A stretch of DNA of 64,000 nt, taken from the NCBI GenBank assembly GCA_029718625.1, contig CM056376.1, positions 93,663,945 to 93,727,944 on the forward strand, in the 5' to 3' direction. The stretch's first letter is position 1; each line of letters starts with the position of its first letter. Positions 21,847 through 34,639 of this stretch are shown here, in pieces. The notes under the pieces are model-generated. The model saw only the letters and a list, made by a program, of their open reading frames with translations, was not told the origin of the DNA and searched no databases. Made by a program: the position numbers and the translations under genes. This DNA comes from Synaphobranchus kaupii. Its lineage: Eukaryota; Chordata; Actinopteri; Anguilliformes; Synaphobranchidae.

Positions 21847-22910
21847 CTGGAAAGGAGAAAGAGAGAGAGAGGAAGCAAGAGAGGGAGGGAGGGAGAGGGA
21901 GAGGGAGAGAGAGAGAAAGAGTGATCAGCATTGACTCATGCCAAGCACACAGAGAGGGGAATGATAACAAGCTCATTCCCATAAATGAAGATAAATGTAG
22001 CACAGATGGTTTAATTTACTGGAAAATGAAAGAGTGCGCCTCGACATATCTGCCTTAAACAGTGGCCTGCCTTCCTGCGGCTGCTGTCAACGGAGGACAT
22101 AAGGAAACGGGGGAGGGAGGAGGAAGGGAGGTGGGAGGTGAGAGAGCTTTTGGCCCGCGAGTGAGGTCATTCAGCCAAAACCGGCGAAAGAAGCTTCAAT
22201 CCCCGCAGCCTGGCTCGGAGATAAGACAGTGTGAGGGTTGGCCTCGGGTCCACAAAAACCCTCTGAACGGAGCCGAAAATGTTATTCCAGCACTCGCGGC
22301 TCCCTAGACGCAGTGGAGGTTATCAACACCAGCGGTCTGAGGGTGATGTAGCTATTACCGCTTACCCTAAATCCAACTCCGGTCCAAGAGACTGCAGACC
22401 AGAGAGCAGGGAACAGGGATAAATCGTAAACTTCCCCCAATCCGCCGCTGACTGGATCGTGCCACTAAGACGCGCAGGAGTTTCGCCGCCCTGCCTCGAG
22501 GATCACAGAGCAAAGACAGAGCGAAGGCGCGCCGCGAATCCTCGCTCGCAAACACGGCCGGCGTGCGGCAGGCGCTGCTCGTTATCGAGGCCCGGAGGAA
22601 AGGGGGGCTTTGACGCGCGGCCGTACGGGGCTTTCCGGAACAAGCCGCACGGCGATTCCTGCGTTCTGCCCTCACTCTGAATGCTGTGTCCTGACCCATG
22701 GAAATCAGGCCACATCTGCATTTCAGATGACGCCTTTAGATGGAGTGGTGGGGACGGCAATACCCACCTGCACACATCACCTGCAGACATAAAAAGTATC
22801 TCTAAAAATACCCCTCTTTGCATATGGGCAGTGGGCTGAAACTAATTGGAATCTTTCCTGAAGAGACTCTTACATCACCCTCTTCCTTATATTAATCTGG
22901 TATTCCAGTG

Positions 22911-22911
<1 letters not shown>

Positions 22912-22949
<38 letters not shown>

Positions 22950-22978
22950 TGTGTGAGTGTGAGTGTGCGTGTATGTGT
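22912..22978. repeat. (GT)n microsatellite
   Basis: GT repeats, then GTGAGTGTGAGTGTGCGTGT. Confidence 0.9.
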
Positions 22979-25900
22979 GTCCACAAAGGGCTGTGTCCTG
23001 CCTTGAGTTGAAAGACTGCTAAAGGAACAAGAGAAGGGCGGATTTAAAATCCCATGCATTTGTTTGCAGGCGCTGTTGCAGACTCGCAAGCACAGTGCGT
23101 TAGTTCATATTCCCACCACATACTAAAACAAAGGGCACTCGTTCACACCCCTGCCTCACACAGTGAATTACTTCGCGCTCGTACCGCACGCTAACAGCGC
23201 TACAGTCCTACCACAGCGCAGTGCATTAGTTCATGTCTTAGCCACATGCTCGCACCACACATTGGTTCACGTTCCTCCCTCAGACACTGAACAGGACCCC
23301 AGGGGCCCACAGCCTGTTAAGATGCTCCCACTGGTAACCAGAGTAATGGAGTGAGAATGCGCGCGTGATAACAGGGCCTGTGATTTGTCTAGGAGAAGCC
23401 GCCACGGAGCGCCACACAAACCGCAGGTCCTGAGGGTGTAGGGGTGTTTGCCCGCGACGGCTGGCGGGCCGGATCGAACCCGGGACGGCGCCTGGGAACA
23501 CTGGCGTACAGCACGGGATAACTGTTTATTTCGGTTAAAGGCAGCAGATGCTGCTGTGGCAGCGCCCTGGACTGGGAACATTACTCACCGAGAGATGGCA
23601 AACAAATATCATGCAAAATAATTAGAGTGACTGGTGCTGTGGATATTTGGAGCATTATTGCGACCTTGTTGAAGGTCTTGGGGACAGTGGGCCAGCGTGC
23701 CAATCACTGTGTTTGTCTCAGGACATCTGTCCCCGAAAACGGATCCACATAACACACACGCGCACACACTCATATGGGGGTGCCAGTGGGTGCACACCCT
23801 TCCAGCCAATCCACAGTCACCTCTGAGCATCTGGGCCCAGACATTAAAAAGCTGGCGCTGGTGGCTGGGCTAAATGAAAATAAAACGCTGGCGGGTGCAG
23901 AGTGAATGTAATCTGACGGATAAAGACCGCTCTGATCCATGTGGATGAGCACCCGTCTGGTCAGAGAGAGGGAGAGAAACAGGGAGGGGGGGGACACACA
24001 AGATAAAGGGAGGAACTGAGGGAGCGAAGCTAGCGTCGGCTTCAGTCACTCTTTACGCGCTAGGCCCGTCATCCCTTTTCTTCTGGTGTTGCAATCTATG
24101 GTACTATGACCTTCTGACCTCTGCGAAGCCACCTGCACAGCTGCAGACTATTTTACACACGGCAACCTACAGAGCATGCTACAGTAGCACTGACTGAAGG
24201 AGGCCCTGTCTCTCATAGACGAAAGCGGCTAACCCGTCGGCGCCCGTGATTAGCTAGCAGGCGCCTACGCAGGTACCTGAGGAAGCCTGGACAACTCGCG
24301 CCTGTCCTAAATGTGCATTCAGACAATTTCCTCAGAAACAGCGAAGAGAAAGTCGGTGTTGAGGGATGATGGGACAGAGAGGCGCTGGCTACGGAGTCCA
24401 CCGAAATCCTCTGCTATGACATTCACTTTAGGGCACTGCAGTATGGCCAAAAACAGTTCTGCATGGCCCATCTGGTCTCACGTGTGCTACTGTGGTTCCA
24501 TTAAAACCGCATCAAATTATGATAGCGTCCACGAGAATACATCCCAAAATATTTATTTCTTAATGACCGGAAAATGTTAAATTATGTTGCAGACAACACT
24601 GCCTTGACAACTGTTTCGACAGCGTAATTGAAAAGCTAGGTAAGAACAAATCAATGGCACCACTACTAAGGTCAAACAAACAAGGCATATAAATTGCTCT
24701 GTAATAGCCCATTTCCTGATCAGGGCATGTTATTGCCTTGCTAACTGTCATGTGCTGTGAATAAATGGTCTCTCAGCACTCTCACCGCCAGTGATAACAG
24801 TCTCCAGAGCCTGCCTTTCAGCATTATAACCACAGCAAATTGAGTGCCGGTAAAAAAAAAAGGGTTATAAATTTGATGTCTGGTTCAAGCATCAATGTTT
24901 TAATTTGGCACAGAGTTCACTTGGAACACAAGTCACTGTTTAATATTGCTGCACCGCAGTTGTCAGTCATTTGCGTACTGCTCCAGGATTACTGCTGGTT
25001 ATGAACCCGCGGGACCACTGGAGAGACAAGCGCCTCTCTGATCCTGCCACTAAAATACTAATTTAGTACTGAACTTCCAAACATCCCTTCCACACCAAAT
25101 CAGAGACAGTTCAGATGGTGCAGAGCATGACAAACTGCGCTCGCTTCATTTCATCCTCTATGCCAATTGCAACTCCTGAATTGTAGCAAGGTATTAATTG
25201 TTCTTAATTTGATATTAATATAAATGAATGTCTACTGAGGGTTGACATCCCCGCTTAAGGGCACATTATGTCAGAAATAGATATGCATGTCATTAAGAAT
25301 CAATGTTCCATATTTTACAACCCTTTTAATCCTTAGTACTCACACAAATATTGCTTTCTTTTCAAGTAAAGTGTTATCTGGCAAATTATTCCATTAGAAA
25401 GAGCTGCCGTTTTATTGAATAAATTACAGTCTGACAGAAAGTGAAACTGTAAAACTGCGCTATCACTTAAACAAAATAATTTATGGAAGATTTCAGACAA
25501 AACAAATGGTAACAAGCGGAAACTGCATTGTGTAAAAATTATTTTGATTAAAAAAATATGGAACAACTCAAATCATCGTTAACTTGATATTTTGCTCAGA
25601 ATGACGATCAGAGCACCTTTTAAGTCACTTTGTGATGAAATATAAATAGAGTGAAGATCAGCGACAAATCATTTTTTTTATTTATCTACACAAATCATGT
25701 CTCACTCAAGACTGAAACAAATGACACCGGTCATACAAATGTACTCTATTGGAAAACGTACATGAAAACATGAAATAAACTTCTTACACACTGTGCCGCT
25801 TACGCACCGCATACATGGTTCATGCACAATACATGGGCAAAGCGTGCGGAATGTCTACACAAATCGTGTGGTGTACCTCACGCATAACTCAAACCCATAC

Positions 25901-27107
25901 CAGAATCCTAGAGCCTAACCATACAATACTGAGTTTCATGTCATATAGTTATAAAGGTTTATTACTTATTACACCAAGCATAAAAATCTTATGGAGGGTT
26001 TACTTTTTTACAAATTCTACGGTAACTGACGTTACAAATTCAGGACATTTGCAAGGTAATGTCCAATACAGCTACATAATAGAGACTGATCGTGTTATTT
26101 CCTCCTGATGGTTATAAAGCATATATCAGTCTTTATTATGTAGCTGCATTGGACTTTACCATGCAAATATCCTGCAGTTGTAAAGTCAGTTACAGTGGAC
26201 TTGCCCTTTTGCATTATACATGGTAATGAAAACATTGTCGCAGACACAACAACAAAAAACGGTGGCCCTGGGACTGCAAACGGAATCATCTCAGAGACGC
26301 TGACATTCCTCTTAAAAGACAAAAAGAGCGCCGGTGTCCCCGCTGCGCACTGAATCTTTCAGCGAACGCTTTGCCGTGACCGCGTTCTCTAAATGAAACA
26401 AATGTAGCTGGGACCTCGGAGTCTGTGTGTCAAGCTCGCTCCATGTCAGGAAACCAACCGACACAGGACGGGACCTCCCATCTGCTCCGATGAATTGTGG
26501 AAAAAGGCGTTTTCCCACGCGACGTGCAAGATGGGGCGTGAGGCAGAGAAAGGGCTGGCCTTGTCAACGGCATCACCTTCTCTTTTTGTGATTGGCAGAT
26601 TCACCGTGATAAAGCTTGAAGCATAACAGGCCGAACTGAAAACACTGTGATTCCCAGGTGGGGAACTGTGGCTTTTGTTAACTTGAGCAAAGTGTATCAA
26701 ATCTAAATTTCCTCTATAAATATCCAGCTACATATGTTAATATCTACGTTGAGCTATGCTAATGTTAAACTAATGCTAAAATTATTTTATAATTAGAACA
26801 ATATTAACTGTGTAAGCTGCCCTGTCTCGATATGCCTGCTAAGCAAATACAGGATGCCCAAGAAAAGAGAAAAAAACACGCCACTGCAGTCGATGGAGAG
26901 ATTTCAACCAACATTTTGAGCACTTAAGAGTTGAAAAGTCTCACTGAAAGAATTTTACTTTATACTTTATACTTAATTTAACACAAAATAAGAACAGGAA
27001 AAATATAAAAACAAACTCAGGAGTAACAAACATAGAATGGAAGAGGCAGGCCACTCACAGTGGCTTCAGAAGAACACGTTCCAATGGGGCAGTAACTCCT
27101 GCCCCCT

Positions 27108-27108
<1 letters not shown>

Positions 27109-27158
<50 letters not shown>

Positions 27159-27190
27159 GCACGCATGCATACACCCGCACGCACGCAAAC
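27109..27190. repeat. (CA)n/(CGCA)n microsatellite
   Basis: About 42 nt of CA, then CACGCACG and CATGCATAC. Confidence 0.92.
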
Positions 27191-27639
27191 ACACCGTTCA
27201 CAATTCCTCCACAGTTAGAAACGAAGGCTTTTATGGGTGTCTAGGCATTTGCACATTCATCTGGACTCATGAATAATGAAAACAGCAATCATTAATTAGT
27301 AAGCAGCTCATGTGTAACGGGCGAGGAGGAGAGGGGGGAAAAGTCATAATTACATTCATATTTCAGAACTGGTTAAAGACTAATTTGGGTTTGGTATTTA
27401 TGAATAAAACATAATGCGTAATGAACAGCAGGAGGGCATGTAGGAACAAGATGCTTAAATATTTACTAAACAGAGTCTCTGGTTGCATGTTCTCTAACAA
27501 GATAGCACAGCCTCCCTGGCTGCAGGAGACTGGAGATTCAGTCTCGACCCGGGACACAAGTACACACACTCACAGAGACACATTCACGGACACATACACA
27601 CACATACACACAGCCTCGGACACATACATGCACTTACAG

Positions 27640-28192
27640 ATGACTCTTACAAACGATACTATAACATCTCTGCATCTGACTGGACCTCTATGGGAATTGG
27701 GGGGTGGGACTAGATTTAGCTGTAAATTATGCTGGAATCGTATGGAATACATAATTGGTAAAATGGCTGTAAGTCATCAAGGGTCTGAGGTATCAAACAA
27801 GCCTCAAACCATCACTCTGCTGCCAGCAGTAGATATGGATGGATTGCTTTAAGGGAAAAATAAGTCAGGAGAAGAAACCCTTCAAGTTATCCATCCATAT
27901 CTACTGTATGGTATGTAGAGTGATGATTTAAGGCTTGTTTGATACCTCAGACCCTTGATGACTTACACCATTTAGCCAACCATGTGTTCCATACTGTTCC
28001 AGTGTAATTTACAGCTAAATCTAGTCCCACCCCCCAATTCCCATAGAGGTCCAGTCAAATGCAGAGACGTTATAGTATTGCTTGTAAGAGTACCAGAAAA
28101 TAAGATATCAAGGGTCTTTTGATGTTGTTGGGTCACAGACATCAGGAAGTCATGACATGCAAAGCCAAAGGATATGCGACCAAATATTAAAA
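27640..28192. mobile_element. palindromic element core, copy 2
   Basis: The same foldback core as at 8884-9880: acgatactataacatctctg at the left and gttatagtattgcttgtaag at the right, with inner arms around ctagatttagctgtaaatta and its reverse complement. The outer terminal segments (CAGTGACACA...) are absent. The right end runs directly into the Tc1-type inverted repeat starting at about 28195. Confidence 0.85.
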
Positions 28193-28194
28193 AT

Positions 28195-28438
28195 TTAAAG
28201 GCACAGTCAACTTAGTGTATGTAAACTTCTGACCCACTGGAATTGTGATATAGTGAATTAAAAGTGAAATAATCTGTCTGTAAACAATTTTTGGAAACAT
28301 TACTTGTGTCATGCACAAAGTAGATGGCCTTACTGACTTGCCAACACAATAGTTTGCTAACATGAAATCTGTGGAGTGGTTAAAAATTAGTTTTTAATGA
28401 CTTCAACCTAAGTGTATGTAAACTTTTGACCACAACTG
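28195..28438 (-). mobile_element. solo Sleeping Beauty-type Tc1 IR/DR
   Basis: Reverse complement of a salmonid/Sleeping Beauty-type Tc1 left inverted repeat. The inner direct repeat is at about 28213-28240 (agtgtatgtaaacttctgac). The outer direct repeat is at about 28413-28438 (gtatgtaaacttttgaccac, then aactg). Between them are conserved segments such as cttgtgtcatgcacaaagta. The outer end is followed by TA, the Tc1 target. There is no transposase and no partner repeat. The match is by recall of the IR/DR structure. Confidence 0.88.
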
Positions 28439-28492
28439 TACATGCACAACCATTTTGTATCGAAACATACTGTAAAAACATACCCATATCAC

Positions 28493-28540
28493 ACACACAG
28501 AGACACACACACACAGAGACACACACACACACACACACAT
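28493..28540. repeat. (CA)n with GAGA interruptions
   Basis: CACACAGAGACACACA units about 55 nt beyond the Tc1 end. Confidence 0.85.
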
Positions 28541-28751
28541 CAATCACAATCAGATGGGAGCATTATTTATAATTATATACACAAAAAATTCTTAATCATG
28601 TGAGAAACTTGATTAGCAGATGCACAGACGCATACAAGGACATGAACCTATAAGACATCCAGGGGATTACAGCCTCACAAAAGCCCCGCTACTCTGCCAT
28701 GTCGCTAAGCCCTGTACGTTTGAGGAAAAACTGGTATAGATACAGGTGGTA

Positions 28752-29277
28752 GATGAGAGAGAGAGAAAAAGACAGGGAGAGATAGAGAGAGAATGTAAGA
28801 GAAAGAAAGGGAGAGATAGAGAGAGAGCGTAAGAGAAAGAGAGGGAGAGAGATAGAGAGAGCGAAAGAGAAAGAAAGGGAGAGAGATAGAGAGCGTAAGA
28901 GAAAGAGAGGGAGAGAGATAGAGAGAGCGAAAAGAGAAAGAGAGGGAGAGATAGAGAGAGCGAAAGAGAAAGAGAGGGAGAGAGATAGAGAGAGCGAAAG
29001 AGAAAGAAAGGGAGAGAGATAGAAAGCGTAAGAGAAAGAGAGGGCGAGAGATAGAGAGAGCGAGAGAGAAAAAGACAGGGAGAGATAGAGAGAGAATGTA
29101 AGAGAAAGAAAGGGAGAGAGATAGAGAGAGCGTAAGAGAAAGAGAGGGAGATAGAGAGAGCGTAAGAGAAAGAGAGGGAGATAGAGAGAGCAAAAGAGAA
29201 AGAGAGGGAGATAGAGAGAGCGAAAGAGAAAGAGAGGGAGAGATAGAGAGAGCGTAAGAGAAAGAGAGGGAGAGAGA
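28752..29277. repeat. purine-rich minisatellite, about 30-34 bp unit
   Basis: Units of the form gagagatagagagagcgaaa, gagaaagaaaggga. Variation falls at the gcgaaa/gcgtaa positions. On the reln sense strand this is 0.5 kb of polypyrimidine. Open frames rich in Leu/Ser are periodicity artefacts. Confidence 0.92.
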
Positions 29278-29576
29278 ATTAATATAAAAAACACATTGAA
29301 ATGAGAGGGTAAGCCACTGCCAAGGCAATGTGAACAAAGAGAAGACACGACAGGACCCAGAGACTACTGTGTCTGTGTGCTGCGACCGAGCGAAGTGTGC
29401 GCGTCTGCCATTATTGACACTCGTAGGTGAGGCCATCAACGCTGCATTTGTTACTGCCAGATCTAAATGCTAATTTGACTTTCTCTGAAAAAAGCAATTA
29501 AGCTGGAAAATGGGCCTCGTTCTCTCCCTGTTATTCCTGCACAACCATCACTCATCGTTCCCCACTCATTACTCTG

Positions 29577-29655
29577 AGAGGGAGGCAGGAGAGAGGGAGC
29601 GAGGGAGCGAGAGAGAGAGGGAGAGAGGGAGAGATAGAGGGAGAGAGGGAGTGAT
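29577..29655. repeat. GA-rich tract
   Basis: GAGGGAGAGAGAG repeats near the G21 run. Confidence 0.8.
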
Positions 29656-29701
29656 GGGCACAGGTCTCAGAGCTGAAGTGCAGCGGGGAGGGACGTTGGA
29701 T

Positions 29702-29722
29702 GGGGGGGGGGGGGGGGGGGGG
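29702..29722. repeat. poly-G tract, 21 nt
   Basis: Twenty-one consecutive G. Confidence 0.9.
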
Positions 29723-30050
29723 CACGTTCAGGGTCAGTTAATTTTTCCGAAATCCTCGAGCTCTGTCAAACTGAGGAAGGGGGGATGAGTGGGCTTGTGT
29801 ACTGACACTCAAACAGTCACACAAGAAAATGTCACATAACCATACACACACACGCACACGCACACACATGCGCACTCTAACATGCATGCACACAGACAGC
29901 CTGTCACTCCATCTTGTTCCCAACGGCACACGGAGTCAGTAATTATCACGGACGTCTCGCTCGTTTGATTACATGTTTCTGTCCGCGGCGAACATCCCCA
30001 CTGGTGTGTGCTTGACAGCTCTCCGCTAACGACACGTCCCCCCCCCCACG

Positions 30051-30073
30051 CCCCCCCCCCCCCCCCCCCCCCC
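30051..30073. repeat. poly-C tract, 23 nt
   Basis: Twenty-three C preceded by CCCCCCCCACG. It lies 330 nt from the G21 run in inverse polarity, so the two could pair. Confidence 0.9.
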
Positions 30074-32059
30074 GCCCCTCCCTCCTCATCTCTGACTGAC
30101 TGTGGCTCCCCTGCGGCCTCCACATACACACAAACACAACAACAGCACGCACACACGCAAGCACACTCTAACCCTGGACCCTACGCCTGCCTTTCTCTGG
30201 TTCGCTCACTAATAACACCGTGAATTTGTGTGCACCTGCTGAAGCTCAGTTTCCATCCACGTCAGCTCAATTATGTTATATAATATTTTGTACTTTTTGA
30301 CCCCTCAGGAGCAAGATCTATATTTATCATTCATATCAAAATTCACAATGAACACAATTTATGCAATATCTCACTAAATAGTCACACATAATATCTTACA
30401 CTATAATATCATCTATGGTATACATATCCCATGATATAAAATTATTTATACAATACTTTTCTCCTTATAAGGTGCATCTCCTAAAAAAATTTAAAAATAA
30501 TAATAATGTATATATATATATGGAATGCAATCAGTGACTTCCTGTGTCAATTCTTTTGCTAAGGATACTACATCAACTCAAATTTGATTAACTGATTGAT
30601 AGATTTATGTGCACTATTATACAAGCCATCGGGTCTCTACATTATTTATCTGGAGTTCCTGTACCCATTCCTCACATTTATCACTTTGGAAGGGGTGGGG
30701 TGGGAGGGACAGGGGCCTGCTCTCTCTCTGCTCACCCCTCATGTCACACCAGACATCTCTGGCGTTATAGACACTGATTAAAAACTCATTTCCCCACACG
30801 GCTTACTCAGCCCCGTTTGTAATCATGATTAATATGTGGGCTTACGACAGGGACTATCTCCAGTTACCAGCCTTCATTTGCCAAACTTGGACCTACCCTT
30901 TAAAATAATACAGTCTAATTACCTGATTTATATGCCTTGCTAAGTACCAGCTGTGGCTATAGTACTGTAGCATCGCCGCGTACAGGAACTTGCCAAGTGT
31001 TTAATACCTCCTCGCTCACTTTCATTTTTCTTTTCTTTTTTTGGAGCAGAAAAATGGGTATTTTCTGTGCAATTCTGTGACATAAGCATTGTTATTCATT
31101 GCTCACTTCTGTAGGCTGACAATTTGACTGGCTTAGCTATTAAATGAAATTACATTTCATGCCCCTATTCAGAATTAATTGAAAGCTTGAAAGAGTAGTG
31201 GCCAGAGATTTCAAACAATATATGCAAATTCGACGAACACACAGACGAGGGATTTGGGGCTTGTTAGCAAATTACCTGCTTGTTAGCACGGGGTCAGAGT
31301 GAGTCTCACTCAAGATGTGAGGTGAAAATGAAACAACCTCGAGAACAATTAACTGCTTAATTAAGAGAACAAGGCCTTTCCAGGCTGCAACGTAGTAAAA
31401 AAAAAAAAAAGAAAGAAATTGAGTTGAGACCACAAAGACTTTTTACCTCACGTTGACATTTACAACTAATTTATTTTACTGTAATTTACTGATACGATAA
31501 TTCTATGTGGATGTATGGGGACTTTTTACATTGGAAAGCAGTATGGCATTAATGCCAAGGAACACCAAACACACCGGTGACAGCCGTCACTCCAAGCCAA
31601 GGTTGAATGCAACAAAAGCTGTCAATATGACCATCTACATGCACCAGAATTACACAAATAGATAGCTATTTTTCAATCACTGTGGAAGTGTATTTAGGAG
31701 ACACACAATGCAGATGGATTCCCACACAAAGACACAGAGATGGATAGACTCCAGCCTGTCATCAAATTCCAACCCTCCCCCAATGAACCCCAGTAATTAA
31801 CAGCTAAACGCCTGTTGTGTTCACACCGACCACCTCAAAACAACAGCAATACAATGTCCTGCCTCCCTGCTTTTTCACACGACAGTCAGCACATACGCTG
31901 CGTTAGAACTGACCACTCACCACACTGTCACCTTCACCACACTGTCATCACAGCACTGCATTGTGGGTCATTTGAAAAACGTATGACGAAGGACACCGTC
32001 AGGCTGTAGTGAGAGTATGATATGACTTATTTGCAATACTTTTAAAGTACATATAAAGT

Positions 32060-32150
32060 ACAAGAGCTTTTACATTTACATCCATTTGTGTAACTGCATA
32101 CAGTGGTCTACCTGGGATTTGAACTTGCAACCCTCTGTTAACAGGCCTGT
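32060..32150 (-). mobile_element. tRNA-derived SINE fragment
   Basis: The plus-strand phrase cctgggatttgaacttgcaa reads on the minus strand as ttgcaagttcaaatcccagg, a good Pol III B box (GTTCAAATCC). It is flanked by acatttacatccatttgtg. Only a fragment remains. Confidence 0.6.
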
Positions 32151-32279
32151 TGGGAAGGTCCAGTTTGTGGTGTTTGGAATAAAATAGCCAAGCCTAAATT
32201 TAAATCCATGTCATATTCCAGCCTTGGGATAAATCATATTTTCATTTGTAAAATGTTTTAAAATATATTAATTTGTCAC

Positions 32280-32712
32280 CCAACACGGGGATGATCATGT
32301 CCAATTCCCACCCCAATTTGGAATGGCCAATCGTCTGCAACCGCAGCCGTGTACATTGTGCAAACACATATATGAGCTGAGGTGGTGAGGTGTCACCAGC
32401 TGCATCTTTTCAGACAGCAGACTACAGCTAAGCTCGCATAGAGCGGAGTCGGAGGAAGAACCTTTCATATGCGGCTTCATATCTACGGGCACCCAATCGA
32501 CCAGCAGGGGTCGCTAGATAGCAATGCACACTGAACCCTATCCGACTGAACCCTCCCAGTCCCTGGGCAATGCAATCGCCAATTGCGCATTGCCCTGTGG
32601 TACTACCGGCCACCATCGGCACTGGCACGGTCCGGATTTGATCCGAGCCCTGACGCTCATCCATTCACCACAGCGTGGTGCCTTAACCGAATGAGTCACC
32701 CAACAGCCCCAT
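32280..32712 (-). mobile_element. tRNA-derived SINE, about 430 bp
   Basis: Minus-strand head: ggctgttgggtgactcattc, then ggttaaggcaccacg, giving an A-box-like region. The B-box-like GGATCAAATCC is at plus 32634-32644. The body has gcgcaattggcgattgc and gggagggttcagtcggatag, resembling the body of a tRNA-headed SINE widespread in teleosts. The head is diverged, suggesting an old copy. Confidence 0.7.
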
Positions 32713-34555
32713 AAATCATCTTTTCATCCACAGGAGGACTGTTACAGAAAAATCCAGTAAGCCATTCAGTAAAACATAGAAAATATGACTGGCAAAAAAT
32801 GCCGCCAAGAGAATGCATAAATTCTTTCCAGCGACAGCCAATAGCAATAAAGTGTGGTCACTGCGGGAGAAACAGGGGGACGGTCAGGGACAGCAGAGTC
32901 TCCGGAGATGAATAAAGCGAAACAATAAACCGGCCCGGAGGTATGGAGCGTACCCTGACGGAACATCATTCACGGGCTGAGGGGGGAGAGGGGGGCCTAC
33001 ACCCGCATGACCGCAAACCATTAGGACCGCTGTCATGCGGTCACGGGAAATGATGACAGAACGAGTCCCTCACTGTCACGCGCCGCAGGGAAACGAGCTG
33101 CTTTCAGACCGGTGGCTGGCCGGTCAGGGTGAAATCAATCAGGCGTCCGTAGATATGCCACACGGAGAGCGCGCATCCTTGCCTCGGCGCCGTGTCTAAG
33201 GTCGCCTGTCAGCTTGCCGTGGCGACCTCTGACCTTTCGAAGTGATGCAGTGCCTCCTCGCGAGCGACACCGTGACACGTGCCAGGGGGCTCCGCCTTCT
33301 TTCATCCCCGGGGGGGAGGCAGGAGTTTGGGAGTGAAGGTGCAGGAAGGCGGGGACGGGATGCTCATATTAAACACGGGAGAATCCTTTTCCTGGAGTGT
33401 AATGTTGGATCCAACAGCCTCTCTGAGGCACTTCTCATTAGCTATTTGCATAGCATAACTCTTTATCCAGGGTCAATTACATAGCTATTTAATCAGGCGG
33501 ATATTTACCGAAGGAATTCATTTCCTGCTTGACCCTCCCTCTGTCACACGGTGCATGTTCTATTGCACTCTATTAGAAAAGCCACTGAAGAGAGGGAGTG
33601 TCCGTCCCTACAGCGCCTCCCAAAACGAGCTCCTAACAAGGAGGAACATCAGGTGAGGATCCGTGGAGAAAGCTCTCTCAGACAGACTGATGGGCCGTCG
33701 GAGCAGAGCTGCGCGGCACCGGGCCCCCGTGGGCTCCCACCGCAGCTCCACACTGAGGCACACCCCGCTCCCACCGCAGCTCCACACTGAGGCACACCCG
33801 CTCCCACCGCAGCTCCACACTGAGGCACGCTCACTCCCACCGCAGCTCCACACTGAGGCACGCTCACTCCCACCGCAGCTCCACACTGAGGCACGCTCAC
33901 TCCCACCGCAGCTCCACACTGAGGCGCGCCCACTCCCAAGCAGCTCCACACTGAGGCACACCCGCTCCCAAGCAGCTCCACACTGAGGCACACCCGCTCC
34001 CAAGCAGCTCCACACTGAGGCACGCCCGCTCCCAAGCAGCTCCACACTGAGGCACGCCCGCTCCCAAGCAGCTCCACACTGAGGCACGCCCGCTCCCAAG
34101 CAGCTCCACACTGAGGCACGCCCGCTCCCAAGCAGCTCCACACTGAGGCACGCCCGCTCCCAAGCAGCTCCACACTGAGGCACGCCCGCTCCCAAGCAGC
34201 TCCACACTGAGGCACGCCCGCTCCCAAGCAGCTCCACACTGAGGCACGCCCGCTCCCACCGCAGCTCCACACTGCGGCACACCCGCTCCCAAGCAGCTCC
34301 ACACTGAGGCACGCCCGCTCCCACCGCAGCTCCCACCGCAGCTCCACACTGAGGCGCGCCCGCTCCCAAGCAGCTCCACACTGAGGCACGCCCGCTCCCA
34401 AGCAGCTCCACACTGAGGCACGCCCGCTCCCAAGCAGCTCCACACTGAGGCACGCCCGCTCCCAAGCAGCTCCACACTGAGGCACGCCCGCTCCCACCGC
34501 AGCTCCACACTGCGGCACACCCGCTCCCAAGCAGCTCCACACTGAGGCACGCCCG

Positions 34556-34639
34556 CTCCCACCGCAGCTCCCACCGCAGCTCCCACCGCAGCTCCCACCG
34601 CAGCTCCCACCGCAGCTCCCACCGCAGCTCCCACCGCAG
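34556..34639. repeat. 12-bp subarray 1, 7 copies
   Basis: Seven exact copies of ctcccaccgcag inside the VNTR. Confidence 0.95.

Noticed and set aside
23440..23530. tRNA-like B box (ggttcgatcc on the minus strand)
   Set aside because: There is a good B-box match but no A box at the right distance and no cloverleaf; too weak to call.
28689..29439. Leu/Ser-rich frames that look like membrane proteins
   Set aside because: They are translations of a GA/CT minisatellite.
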